A stretch of DNA of 8,323 nucleotides, taken from NCBI GenBank assembly GCA_903927685.1, contig CAIYOB010000627.1, positions 1-8,323 on the forward strand. Reading direction: 5' to 3'. The notes under the pieces are model-generated. The model saw nothing but the letters and a program-made list of their open reading frames with translations. It had not been told where the DNA came from and searched no databases. Shown here one piece after another: positions 1 through 6,493 of the stretch. Numbering within the stretch: the first letter of the stretch is position 1; each line of letters begins with the position of its first letter. This DNA comes from an uncultured Planctomycetaceae bacterium. GTDB lineage: Bacteria > Planctomycetota > Planctomycetia > Pirellulales > Pirellulaceae. The position numbers were made by a program, and so were the translations under genes.

Positions 1-1
1 C

Positions 2-1315
2 TATGCCGCGAACGAGAAACTGAACATCGCCGGAATCGGCGTCGGCGGCCGCGGCGGCGGGCACGTCGAACCGTCGCTGCAAGAGAACCTGGTGGCGATT
101 TGCGATACGGCCCAAGGCACGGTCGACGGCTGCCTGCGGCGCGCCGAACGCTGGTACAAAGACCAGAACATCAACAAGCCCTTGCCGACCGCTTACAGCG
201 ACTATCGCGAGCTGTTCGACAAGCGGGTGGCGCAGATCGATGCCGTCGTCGTGGCAACGCCTGACCACCATCATGCGCCGGCCTCGCTGCTGGCCATCCG
301 CAACGGCAAGCACGTGTACTGCGAGAAGCCGCTGACGCACGACATCGACGAAGCTCGGCAGCTGACGCTCGCCGCCCGCGAGCACAAGGTCGCCACGCAG
401 TTGGGCAATCAAGGCCGGGCCGGCGAAGCCTGGCGGCTGCTGTGCGAGATCATCTGGGCCGGCATGATCGGCCACGTGACCGAGGTCCACGTCTGGACCG
501 ACCGGCCGGGGATCCCCAGCCGCTTTTGGTGGCCGCAAGGCGGACCGCGGCCCGCCGGGGAGGAGCCCGTGCCCGCCGGGCTGAACTGGGACGCGTGGCT
601 GGGCCCCGCGCCCCACCGGCCCTACTTGGGCGTCTACAAGGAAGGCAAGTTCCAGGGCAAGAGCGTCTACCAGCCCTTCGTCTGGCGCGGCTGGTGGGAC
701 TTTGGCACGGGGGCCTTGGGCGACATCGGCTGCCATGCGATCAGCGGGATCTTTTCCGCGCTCAAGATCGAACATGCGGCCGCCACGTGGCTCGTCAAGG
801 ACTCGGGCGACACGACCGGCGAAATGTTCCCCAGCGCCTCGACGATCGGCTGGGACATTCCCGAGCGGAATTCCCTGCCCGCGTGCAAGCTGTTCTGGTA
901 CGACGGCGGCCACTACCCGCCGCGGGAGGTGGGCGAACTGGCCGACGGCCAGCAGTATGCCGACAACGGGATGATCGTGGTGGGCGAGAAAGGCAAGCTG
1001 ACCATGCACGGTGATACGCCGCGCCTGCTGCCTGAGGCAAAGATGAAGGACTTCCAGAAGCCCGCACCGCTGATCCCGCGCTGCCAGAGCGACCATTTCG
1101 GCGAGTGGATCGCGGCGTGCAAGGACGGCGAGCCGGCGTTCTCGAATTTCGACCATGCCGGCCCGCTGACCGAGTTCGTCCTGCTGGGCAACCTGGCCCT
1201 GCGCGCGGGCACCGGCCAACGCGTCGAGTGGGACGGCCCCAACCTGCGCTGCACCAATCGGCCGGAGCTGAATGCCCACGTGAAACGCGAGTACCGCGCC
1301 GGCTGGACACGGTGA
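2..1315 (+). CDS. Gfo/Idh/MocA-family NAD(P)-dependent oxidoreductase, 5' truncated by the window edge
   Basis: The reading frame is open from base 2, so the gene begins outside the window; 437 residues remain. The GTG at 92 is an internal valine codon: upstream of it the frame encodes the Rossmann glycine motif GIGVGG (fragment residues 11-16), which must belong to the protein. The N-terminal NAD(P)-binding domain is followed by the family's CEKP motif (E108-K109-P110) and a C-terminal alpha/beta domain with LNWDAWLGPAP, a WRGWWDFG segment and GDIGCH (D241, H245), the usual acid/base region. The 'YAANEKLNIAGIG' junction is typical of planctomycete members that carry a Tat signal, so probably only about 30-40 residues are missing, and export to the periplasm is likely but not visible here. 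The substrate is unknown; relatives oxidise or reduce sugars, inositols and sugar derivatives. It does not look functionally tied to the downstream genes. Confidence 0.93.
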   Translation, partial: YAANEKLNIAGIGVGGRGGGHVEPSLQENLVAICDTAQGTVDGCLRRAERWYKDQNINKPLPTAYSDYRELFDKRVAQIDAVVVATPDHHHAPASLLAIRNGKHVYCEKPLTHDIDEARQLTLAAREHKVATQLGNQGRAGEAWRLLCEIIWAGMIGHVTEVHVWTDRPGIPSRFWWPQGGPRPAGEEPVPAGLNWDAWLGPAPHRPYLGVYKEGKFQGKSVYQPFVWRGWWDFGTGALGDIGCHAISGIFSALKIEHAAATWLVKDSGDTTGEMFPSASTIGWDIPERNSLPACKLFWYDGGHYPPREVGELADGQQYADNGMIVVGEKGKLTMHGDTPRLLPEAKMKDFQKPAPLIPRCQSDHFGEWIAACKDGEPAFSNFDHAGPLTEFVLLGNLALRAGTGQRVEWDGPNLRCTNRPELNAHVKREYRAGWTR

Positions 1316-1321
1316 GGGAGG
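1316..1321 (+). promoter_or_regulatory. Orphan Shine-Dalgarno sequence
   Basis: GGGAGG lies directly after the oxidoreductase stop codon and four bases before an ATG at 1326. It is a good ribosome binding site, but the reading frame it serves closes after 49 codons. It may be a relic of a downstream gene once translated with the oxidoreductase. Confidence 0.35.
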
Positions 1322-1325
1322 TCTG

Positions 1326-1475
1326 ATGAAAAAGACAGGTTCGATATTTGCCCCTGTCGGCATGATCGCTTTCTGCGCCGTGCGCCCCTGGACAGGCAGG
1401 ATTCGTCGGCTAACATGCCAAAGGACTGGACGCCAGGGCGGACAGTCCCGAGCACCCCTGCCCCGTGTTTCTTGA
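1326..1475 (+). pseudogene. Short ORF (49 aa) beginning like a signal peptide; possible remnant of a secreted-protein gene
   Basis: The frame starts with ATG after a good ribosome binding site. Its first part (MKKTGSIF, then a hydrophobic stretch GMIAFCAV) resembles the n- and h-regions of a signal peptide or lipoprotein signal. From about residue 20 the sequence turns into arginine-, glutamine- and proline-rich text (for example RIRRLTCQRTGRQ) that looks non-coding, and it stops at 1475. No domain is recognisable. The best reading is the surviving 5' end of a lost gene that followed the oxidoreductase, interrupted by repeat-like sequence. A real small protein cannot be excluded, and chance is also possible. 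Confidence 0.22.
1334..1448. repeat. Cluster of GACAG-containing inverted repeats, possible decayed palindromic repeat element
   Basis: GACAGG at 1334-1339 pairs with CCTGTC at 1353-1358 across a 13-base loop. CCTGGACAGG at 1387-1396 is self-complementary, and GGACAGTCC at 1440-1448 is an odd palindrome. Three related palindromes within 115 bases of non-coding sequence suggest a degenerate interspersed palindromic (REP-like) element. Planctomycete intergenic regions often contain GGGACAG/CTGTCCC-type repeats, as far as I recall. The stems are short, so this remains tentative. Confidence 0.3.
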
Positions 1476-1502
1476 TCCCCCGGCTGTCCAAAAACTCGCT
1501 CG

Positions 1503-2540
1503 ATGCCAGACAACGCCTACGACTCGCTGTTGGTCGTCTCGTTCGGCGGCCCCGAAGGCCGTGACGACGTCATGCCGTTCCTGGAAAACGTGCTGCGCGG
1601 CAAGCCCGTGCCGCGGGAACGCATGCTGGAAGTCGCCGAGCATTACTACCATTTTGGCGGCGTGAGCCCCATCAATTCGCAACTGCGCGAGTTGCTTGCG
1701 GCGCTCCGGCACGAACTCCCGCAGCACGGCGTCAATTTGCCCATCTACTGGGGCAATCGGAACTGGCATCCGCTGCTGACCGACACCATCCGACAGATGG
1801 CCGCCGATGGCCGTCGGCGGGCGTTGGCCTACATCACTTCGGCGTACAGTTCTTACTCGGGCTGCCGCCAGTACCGCGAGAACATCGCCGCCGCCTGCGA
1901 GGCGGTCGGGCCCGCGGCGCCGCAGGTGGACAAGCTGCGGATGTTCTACAACCATCCCGGCTTTATCGAAGCCACGGCAGCCCGGGTCCGGGAAGCCCTG
2001 GCGGCGTTTCCCCCCGACCGACTCGACGGAATTCAGCTGCTGTTCACCGCGCATAGTATTCCGCTCAGTATGTCCGAAACCTGCGACTACGTCCGGCAAT
2101 TGCGCGAGACGGCAGATCTGGTCAGCCAGCAATTGGGGAATCGCCCCTGGCAATTGGTGTACCAGAGTCGTAGCGGCCCACCCCACCAGCCGTGGCTCGA
2201 ACCGGATGTGCGGGACGCCATTCGGGCTTGTTCCGCTCAGCCGGGCTTGACCGGAATCATCATCGCGCCGATCGGCTTTCTGTCGGACCATCTCGAGGTA
2301 CTGTACGACTTGGACATCGAAGCTCGCCAGTTGTGCGACGAGTTGCAGATCCCCCTGGTCCGAGCCGGCACCGTCGGTACGCATCCCCGCTTTGTCGCCA
2401 TGATTCGGGAATTAATTCAAGAGCGTCTGGACCCGAAGGTCCCTAAATTGACGATTGGACGCTATGGTCCGTCGCACGACGTTTGTCCGGCCAATTGCTG
2501 CCCCCCTCTGGCGAATCGGCCACCGGTGCCCGTAAAATAA
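1503..2540 (+). CDS. hemH: Ferrochelatase, actinobacterial (coproporphyrin) type
   Basis: It inserts ferrous iron into a porphyrin, the ferrochelation step of heme synthesis; it is a cytosolic or membrane-associated enzyme. The 345 residues are the usual length. Family segments in order are LLVVSFGGPEG (9-19), HYYHFGGVSPIN (48-59), AYSSYSGCRQYREN (114-127), TAHSIP with the metal-site His184 (182-187), LVYQSRSGPPHQPWLEPDV (218-236) and PIGFLSDHLEVLYDLD with the partner Glu265 (256-271). The wording of these segments matches actinobacterial enzymes, which act on coproporphyrin III (CpfC), better than E. coli or B. subtilis HemH; the substrate assignment is inferred. The C-terminus carries CPANCCP (C328, C332, C333), which may help bind a [2Fe-2S] cluster as in actinobacterial ferrochelatases, although the spacing differs. 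The ATG at 1503 puts the first beta strand where expected; no clear Shine-Dalgarno precedes it. It is the first of four co-directional genes. Confidence 0.96.
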   Translation: MPDNAYDSLLVVSFGGPEGRDDVMPFLENVLRGKPVPRERMLEVAEHYYHFGGVSPINSQLRELLAALRHELPQHGVNLPIYWGNRNWHPLLTDTIRQMAADGRRRALAYITSAYSSYSGCRQYRENIAAACEAVGPAAPQVDKLRMFYNHPGFIEATAARVREALAAFPPDRLDGIQLLFTAHSIPLSMSETCDYVRQLRETADLVSQQLGNRPWQLVYQSRSGPPHQPWLEPDVRDAIRACSAQPGLTGIIIAPIGFLSDHLEVLYDLDIEARQLCDELQIPLVRAGTVGTHPRFVAMIRELIQERLDPKVPKLTIGRYGPSHDVCPANCCPPLANRPPVPVK

Positions 2541-2593
2541 AGGCGGCGTTCAGGTTCGGAGGACTGACGCCTTCCCACCATCGAACGCCCATA

Positions 2594-4474
2594 ATGGCTT
2601 ATGAGGACCGCAACTTGATCAGCAGCACCGTCATCCAGGATCGGGCAGTCGGCGACGCGGGGCTTGGTTCCGGGGCGTCCCCGCGCCGCCGCACGGCGCA
2701 CTTGAAGCAGATCCCGCTGGATCGCGCCGTGCGCGAGCAGATCCGCTCGAGCTGTCGCCAAGTCGCCGGCCAGCTGGACAAGTCCCATCCGCTCGCCAAG
2801 GACGAAATGGAGCGGGTCACGCGACGCGTACTGCGGGAACTGGGGCTGCCCGAGGGTTATGTTGGCTGGACGATGGTCGCCTTGGCTTCCGAGTTCTGGC
2901 GGGATCAGGTCGCCGCCGTACCGCCCGCTCGCCGCTTGCTGCTCCTGCCGCACTGCCTGCGGCCCGCCGACGGCTGCCCCGCGGAGTACAGCGAATTCGG
3001 CTTGGACTGCGGGCCGTGCGGAGCCTGCAGCATCGCCGACTTCCGGACGACCGCCGAGCGCCTGGGTTACCGCGTGATTGTTGCCGAGGGCTCGCCCGTC
3101 GTCATGAAGATACTGGTCGGCGGCTATGTCGACGCGATCCAGGGTGTGGCTTGCTTGAACGTCCTGGAGAAGGCGATCGACAAAATCCTGCTGGCCGGCA
3201 TTCCCTGCATGGCCGTGCCACTGCTGTCCAACGACTGTAAATGCACGTCGGTAGATATGGATTGGGTCGACGACATGATTCGCGTCCGGCGGAGCCAGCC
3301 GGTGCGGCAGACGACGACCTACGTGCACCTGCTGCGAGCGGCGGCGCGATTGTTTGAAGTCGAGGAACTGGATCGCCTGGGCGTCCGTCAGCGAGGCGGT
3401 CCACGGCTGTCGGAGTTGAACGGCAAGGGCTTGGCGGGCCTGGAGCCGATCGCGGCCACGGAAGCCGTCGCCTTCGATTTCCTGGCCCAAGGCGGCAAAT
3501 ACGCACGGCCCTTCATCACCCTGGCGGTCTACGACGCCTTGACCGGCAGCGGCGCGACGCTGCCTGACGGCGCAGCCCACGTGGCCGGTTTTTCCGACGC
3601 GGTCAAACGGACTGCGATGTCGATCGAGACGTTCCACAAAGCCTCGCTGGTCCACGACGATATCGAGGACGACGACCAGTTCCGCTACGGCCGGGAGACG
3701 TTGCACCGCAAGTATGGGATCCCCACGGCACTGAATGTCGGCGACTACCTGATCGGAATGGGCTATCGGCTGGTCAGCCGCGAAGCGAAACAGTTGGGGG
3801 CGGATGCCGTCGTCGATATCTTGGACTGCCTGGCTCGGGCGCATACGCGGTTGTCCGAAGGGCAGGGAGCCGAACTGGTGTGGCGCGACGCGCGGGACAA
3901 GCGGCTCAAGCCGCTCGACGCCTTGGCCATCTACGCCTTGAAGACAGCCCCAGCCTTCGAGGCGGCCTTGTATTGCGGCGCACGGCTGGCGGGGCCGGTC
4001 GATGGTTACGCCGAGACGCTGCGGCAATTTGCCCGGCATCTGGGGGTCGCGTTCCAGATCCTGAACGACCTGAACGACTGGCAGGGCGATTCCTTCAACA
4101 AATTGTCCGCAGGAGGCGACACGCTGGGCGGTCGACCGACCGTCCTCTGGGCCCTGGCCCTGGAAGGCCTGACGCGGGGTGAACAACAGGAACTGCTGAG
4201 CCTGGTCAACGACGACCGGCTCGACGTGCCGCAGCGTCTGGAACGAACACGCCAGCTGTACCAGCAGGCGGGAGTTTTCGACAAAGCCCATGCGCTGGTC
4301 GACAAGTACCAGGACCGGGCTGCCGCGCTCGCTGACTCCATGGCGCCCGCCGAGTTGCGGCGACTGCTGCACTACTTGATCGAAACCGTCCTGGAACGGT
4401 CCACCGGAGCCGTAGCGTTGGCCGAGCCGGCGATGTGCATCGAGCTGTCGGGGTCGATTCCCGCACCCAGTTGA
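2594..4474 (+). CDS. DUF116 domain fused to trans-polyprenyl diphosphate synthase
   Basis: A 626-residue two-domain protein. Residues about 40-230 match DUF116, a cysteine-rich domain of unknown function: LLPHCLRP (118-124), C128, the CGPCGAC cluster (C139, C142, C145), IQGVAC (C187) and CKC (C215, C217), a set suited to metal or Fe-S binding. Residues about 290-600 form an all-trans isoprenyl diphosphate synthase, which condenses isopentenyl diphosphate onto an allylic diphosphate: GGKYARP (300-306, the GKxxRP substrate motif), first Asp-rich motif HDDIEDDD (354-361), RETLHRKYGIPTALNVGDYL (367-386), and second Asp-rich region FQILNDLND (487-495). In the second motif the first Asp of DDxxD is Asn491, and the following Lys region reads GGRPT (512-516). 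The ATG at 2594 is chosen because the open frame upstream overlaps hemH and shows no family similarity; GGAGG at about 2559 is too far away to help. The gene lies 53 bases after hemH and 59 before the lyase. Chain length is not predictable. Confidence 0.9.
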   Translation: MAYEDRNLISSTVIQDRAVGDAGLGSGASPRRRTAHLKQIPLDRAVREQIRSSCRQVAGQLDKSHPLAKDEMERVTRRVLRELGLPEGYVGWTMVALASEFWRDQVAAVPPARRLLLLPHCLRPADGCPAEYSEFGLDCGPCGACSIADFRTTAERLGYRVIVAEGSPVVMKILVGGYVDAIQGVACLNVLEKAIDKILLAGIPCMAVPLLSNDCKCTSVDMDWVDDMIRVRRSQPVRQTTTYVHLLRAAARLFEVEELDRLGVRQRGGPRLSELNGKGLAGLEPIAATEAVAFDFLAQGGKYARPFITLAVYDALTGSGATLPDGAAHVAGFSDAVKRTAMSIETFHKASLVHDDIEDDDQFRYGRETLHRKYGIPTALNVGDYLIGMGYRLVSREAKQLGADAVVDILDCLARAHTRLSEGQGAELVWRDARDKRLKPLDALAIYALKTAPAFEAALYCGARLAGPVDGYAETLRQFARHLGVAFQILNDLNDWQGDSFNKLSAGGDTLGGRPTVLWALALEGLTRGEQQELLSLVNDDRLDVPQRLERTRQLYQQAGVFDKAHALVDKYQDRAAALADSMAPAELRRLLHYLIETVLERSTGAVALAEPAMCIELSGSIPAPS

Positions 4475-4518
4475 ATCGACCAGGCGGCGGGGCGGGCGCT
4501 GGATCCCAGAGCCAGAAC

Positions 4519-4525
4519 TAAGGAG
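4519..4525 (+). promoter_or_regulatory. Shine-Dalgarno of the chorismate lyase-like gene
   Basis: TAAGGAG is the strongest ribosome binding site of the four-gene cluster. It lies 8 bases before the GTG at 4534 and 11 before the adjacent ATG at 4537, so spacing favours the GTG, though either start is possible and they differ by one residue. Confidence 0.6.
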
Positions 4526-4533
4526 TACCGGCG

Positions 4534-5079
4534 GTGATGATCTCGCGGCGTTCGACTCCGGAATTGGAGGCCCTGGCCCGACTGTATTACGAATCGGTCG
4601 ACGACTTGGGCCGTTTCCAGGAAGTCGGCGAGCTGGACATGCCGCCGGACTACCGCAAGCTGTTGGCTCACGACCAACACATGACGGAGACGCTGGAGAC
4701 GTTCCACGCCTGTGGTCTGACCGTGCAGGTGCTCGAGTCGACTGTCACCGACAAGCACTATCGCCGCAAGGTGCTCCTGCGGCGCAAACGCGACGACGCC
4801 GTGGTCCTGTTCGGGATCGTGCGCGTCACGCGCGCTCTGCTGCCGCCCGAGATCCGCGACGCGATCGAAGCCGAGCAGATCCCCCTGGGACGGATTCTGA
4901 TCCGCAGCGAACTGCTCCGGCACGTCCGGCTGTTGTCGCTGTGGAAGGTCGAGCCCGGGGAGGACCTGTGCCGGATCTTCGGGTTTGCCCAGCCGGAAAC
5001 CTGCTACGGCCGAACGGCGTTGATGTACTGTGACACCATGCCGGTGATCGAACTGCTCGAGGTGGTCACCGCGTCTTGA
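4534..5079 (+). CDS. Chorismate-pyruvate lyase family protein (UbiC/DUF98-like)
   Basis: The family removes pyruvate from chorismate to give 4-hydroxybenzoate, as UbiC does for ubiquinone and Rv2949c for mycobacterial phenolic glycolipids. The 181 residues fit the family length. Recognisable features are the LLAHDQHMTETLETF segment (43-57; UbiC has a similar LL..D..MT..L), the YRRKVLLRR strand (76-84) holding the likely carboxylate-binding arginine, VVLFGIVRVTRALLPPEIRDAI (90-111), PLGRIL (117-122) and a C-terminal strand PVIELLEVV with acidic residues E173 and E176 near the position of UbiC Glu155. Similarity is closer to the DUF98/Rv2949c branch than to proteobacterial UbiC. The start is GTG 4534 or ATG 4537. 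It lies between the prenyl synthase and the halogenase-like gene, with only 19 bases before the latter, which strongly suggests a shared phenolic substrate. A non-catalytic or alternative lyase role remains possible. Confidence 0.8.
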   Translation: MMISRRSTPELEALARLYYESVDDLGRFQEVGELDMPPDYRKLLAHDQHMTETLETFHACGLTVQVLESTVTDKHYRRKVLLRRKRDDAVVLFGIVRVTRALLPPEIRDAIEAEQIPLGRILIRSELLRHVRLLSLWKVEPGEDLCRIFGFAQPETCYGRTALMYCDTMPVIELLEVVTAS

Positions 5080-5098
5080 CTCTGAGATAAACTATCGC

Positions 5099-6361
5099 AT
5101 GAAGACGCACTACGACTGCATCGTCATTGGTGGCGGCCCGGGCGGTTCGGCAGCGGCGGCACTGGTCGCTCAGGCCGGCTTTTCCACGCTGTTGGTCGAA
5201 CGCGAGAAGATGCCCCGGTTTCATGTCGGCGAATCGCTGATGCCGGAGACCTACTGGACGCTGCAGCGACTGGGCGTCCTCGAGCAGATGAAAAGCAGCC
5301 GCTTTGTCCCCAAATACAGCGTGCAATTCGTGACGCACACGGGGAAGGAATCGCAGCCCTTCTTCTTCCGCGAGCACGATCCCCGCGAGTGCTCGCAGAC
5401 GTGGCAGGTCGAGCGGGCCGACTTTGACAAATTGCTGTTCGACAACGCCGCGGCCAAGGGAGCCGAGTGTTACGACGAGACACGTGTCCACTCGGTCCTG
5501 TTCGACGGTCCGCAGGCCCGCGGTGTGCGTCTGTCACGCGGTGGAGCGGCCCCGGTGGATGTGACCGCCCGCGTCGTCGTTGACGCGACGGGCCAGCAGG
5601 CCCTGATCGCGAATTCCCTGCGACTGCGGAACGAAGACCCCCGGTTGCGCAACGCGGCCATCTGGGGCTATTACCGCCACGCCCGCCGCGACGCGGGCGA
5701 CAACGCCGGGGCGACGATCATCCTGCACACGCAAGGGAAGATGTCCTGGTTCTGGTTCATTCCGCTGTCCAACGAGATTACCAGCATCGGCGTCGTGGGA
5801 GCGAACGACTACCTGCTGCGCGGGCGGGGCAAGCCGGCGGATGTTTACGGGCAGGAACTGGCGAAGTGCCCTGCCCTGCAGGAACGCCTGACCGAGGCGG
5901 AGTTCCTGGGCGAGTTCCATGTCGCCAAGGAGTTTTCCTACACCACGCGACAACAGGCCGGGGACGGCTGGGTCCTGGTGGGCGACGCGTTCGGCTTCAT
6001 CGATCCGATCTACTCGTCCGGCGTCTATTTTGCGCTACGTTCCGGCGAGTTGGCGGCCGACGCGATCGTCGAGGGGCTGCGCCAGGGCGATACGACGGCG
6101 ACGCAACTGGGCTGCTGGATCGCGGAATTCCAGAAGGGCGCCGCCTGGATCCGCAAGCTGGTTGACGCGTATTACACGCCCGAGTTCAGCTTCGGGCATT
6201 TCCTCAAAGACCATCCGCACTATCGAGGCAACCTGACCGACCTGCTGATCGGCCGCGTCTTCCACGACGGCGCGGGCCGAATCTTTGACGATATGACCCC
6301 GGCCCTGGAACAGGCCCGGCGGATGGCAGCTGAGATGTCCTTAAACGCGGGCGCAAATTGA
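5099..6361 (+). CDS. Flavin-dependent halogenase-like FAD oxidoreductase
   Basis: A 420-residue FAD enzyme of the flavin-dependent halogenase superfamily. It shows the N-terminal FAD-binding motif GGGPGG (11-16), GESLMP (44-49), Lys72 in FVPKYSVQF at the position of the catalytic lysine of phenolic/pyrrole halogenases such as CmlS and PltA, VVDATGQ (160-166), the halogenase signature WFWFIP (217-222, WxWxIP), and GWVLVGDAFGFIDPIYSSGVYFAL (290-313), the second FAD-contact region. Family knowledge: reduced flavin and O2 form hypohalous acid, which is led to the lysine and halogenates an electron-rich aromatic ring. The preceding chorismate lyase makes 4-hydroxybenzoate, or a derivative, the natural guess for a substrate. 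A separate flavin reductase would be needed; none is in the window. The ATG at 5099 places the dinucleotide-binding fold six residues in; upstream Shine-Dalgarno is weak. Some relatives with these motifs act as oxygenases or reductases, so halogenation itself is inferred. Confidence 0.88.
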   Translation: MKTHYDCIVIGGGPGGSAAAALVAQAGFSTLLVEREKMPRFHVGESLMPETYWTLQRLGVLEQMKSSRFVPKYSVQFVTHTGKESQPFFFREHDPRECSQTWQVERADFDKLLFDNAAAKGAECYDETRVHSVLFDGPQARGVRLSRGGAAPVDVTARVVVDATGQQALIANSLRLRNEDPRLRNAAIWGYYRHARRDAGDNAGATIILHTQGKMSWFWFIPLSNEITSIGVVGANDYLLRGRGKPADVYGQELAKCPALQERLTEAEFLGEFHVAKEFSYTTRQQAGDGWVLVGDAFGFIDPIYSSGVYFALRSGELAADAIVEGLRQGDTTATQLGCWIAEFQKGAAWIRKLVDAYYTPEFSFGHFLKDHPHYRGNLTDLLIGRVFHDGAGRIFDDMTPALEQARRMAAEMSLNAGAN

Positions 6362-6370
6362 CCGCCGCCC

Positions 6371-6391
6371 TCAGAAGTCAAGTCTTCTTGA
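6371..6391. terminator. Weak hairpin after the halogenase-like gene
   Basis: TCAGAAG (6371-6377) and CTTCTTGA (6384-6391) can pair with one bulged base around a six-base loop, ten bases after the stop codon. The stem is AT-rich and short and there is no T run, so termination here is only a possibility. Confidence 0.18.
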
Positions 6392-6460
6392 GAGGCTGGT
6401 CCCTCCAGGCCACGAAGGAAGCTGTTCCGGCCACGGCTGCCCCGCGCTCGGCCTGTCGAT

Positions 6461-6480
6461 GCACCGAAGCTTCGCTGTGC
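6461..6480. repeat. Palindrome in the convergent junction
   Basis: CGAAGCTTCG (6465-6474) is a perfect ten-base palindrome flanked by GCAC (6461-6464) and GTGC (6477-6480), separated by a two-base bulge on one side. As RNA it could form a bulged hairpin on either strand. It lies between two converging genes, just past the PIN gene stop, where a bidirectional terminator would be expected, but it has no T tract. Confidence 0.25.
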
Positions 6481-6493
6481 GGCAAGTTGAGCT

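Noticed and set aside
92..1315. Oxidoreductase gene starting at GTG 92
   Set aside because: The Rossmann GxGxxG motif lies upstream in the same frame, so the gene starts before the window.
1410..2384. Minus-strand open frame opposite hemH (324 codons)
   Set aside because: Antisense shadow of a clear ferrochelatase; no family motif.
2483..2593. Longer N-terminus for the DUF116-prenyl synthase, from 2483
   Set aside because: It would overlap the end of hemH, and the extra 37 residues look like the shifted frame of hemH and intergenic sequence; the ATG at 2594 is better placed.
2462..4372. Long minus-strand open frame opposite the prenyl synthase gene (636 codons)
   Set aside because: It mirrors the plus-strand gene codon for codon, its translation has no recognisable motif and is rich in Q, R, V and G, as expected for the antisense of a high-G+C gene.
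5099..6361. Geranylgeranyl reductase, suggested by the nearby prenyl synthase
   Set aside because: The WxWxIP signature, GESLMP and a lysine at position 72 fit the halogenase branch better; the reductase idea is kept only as an alternative.
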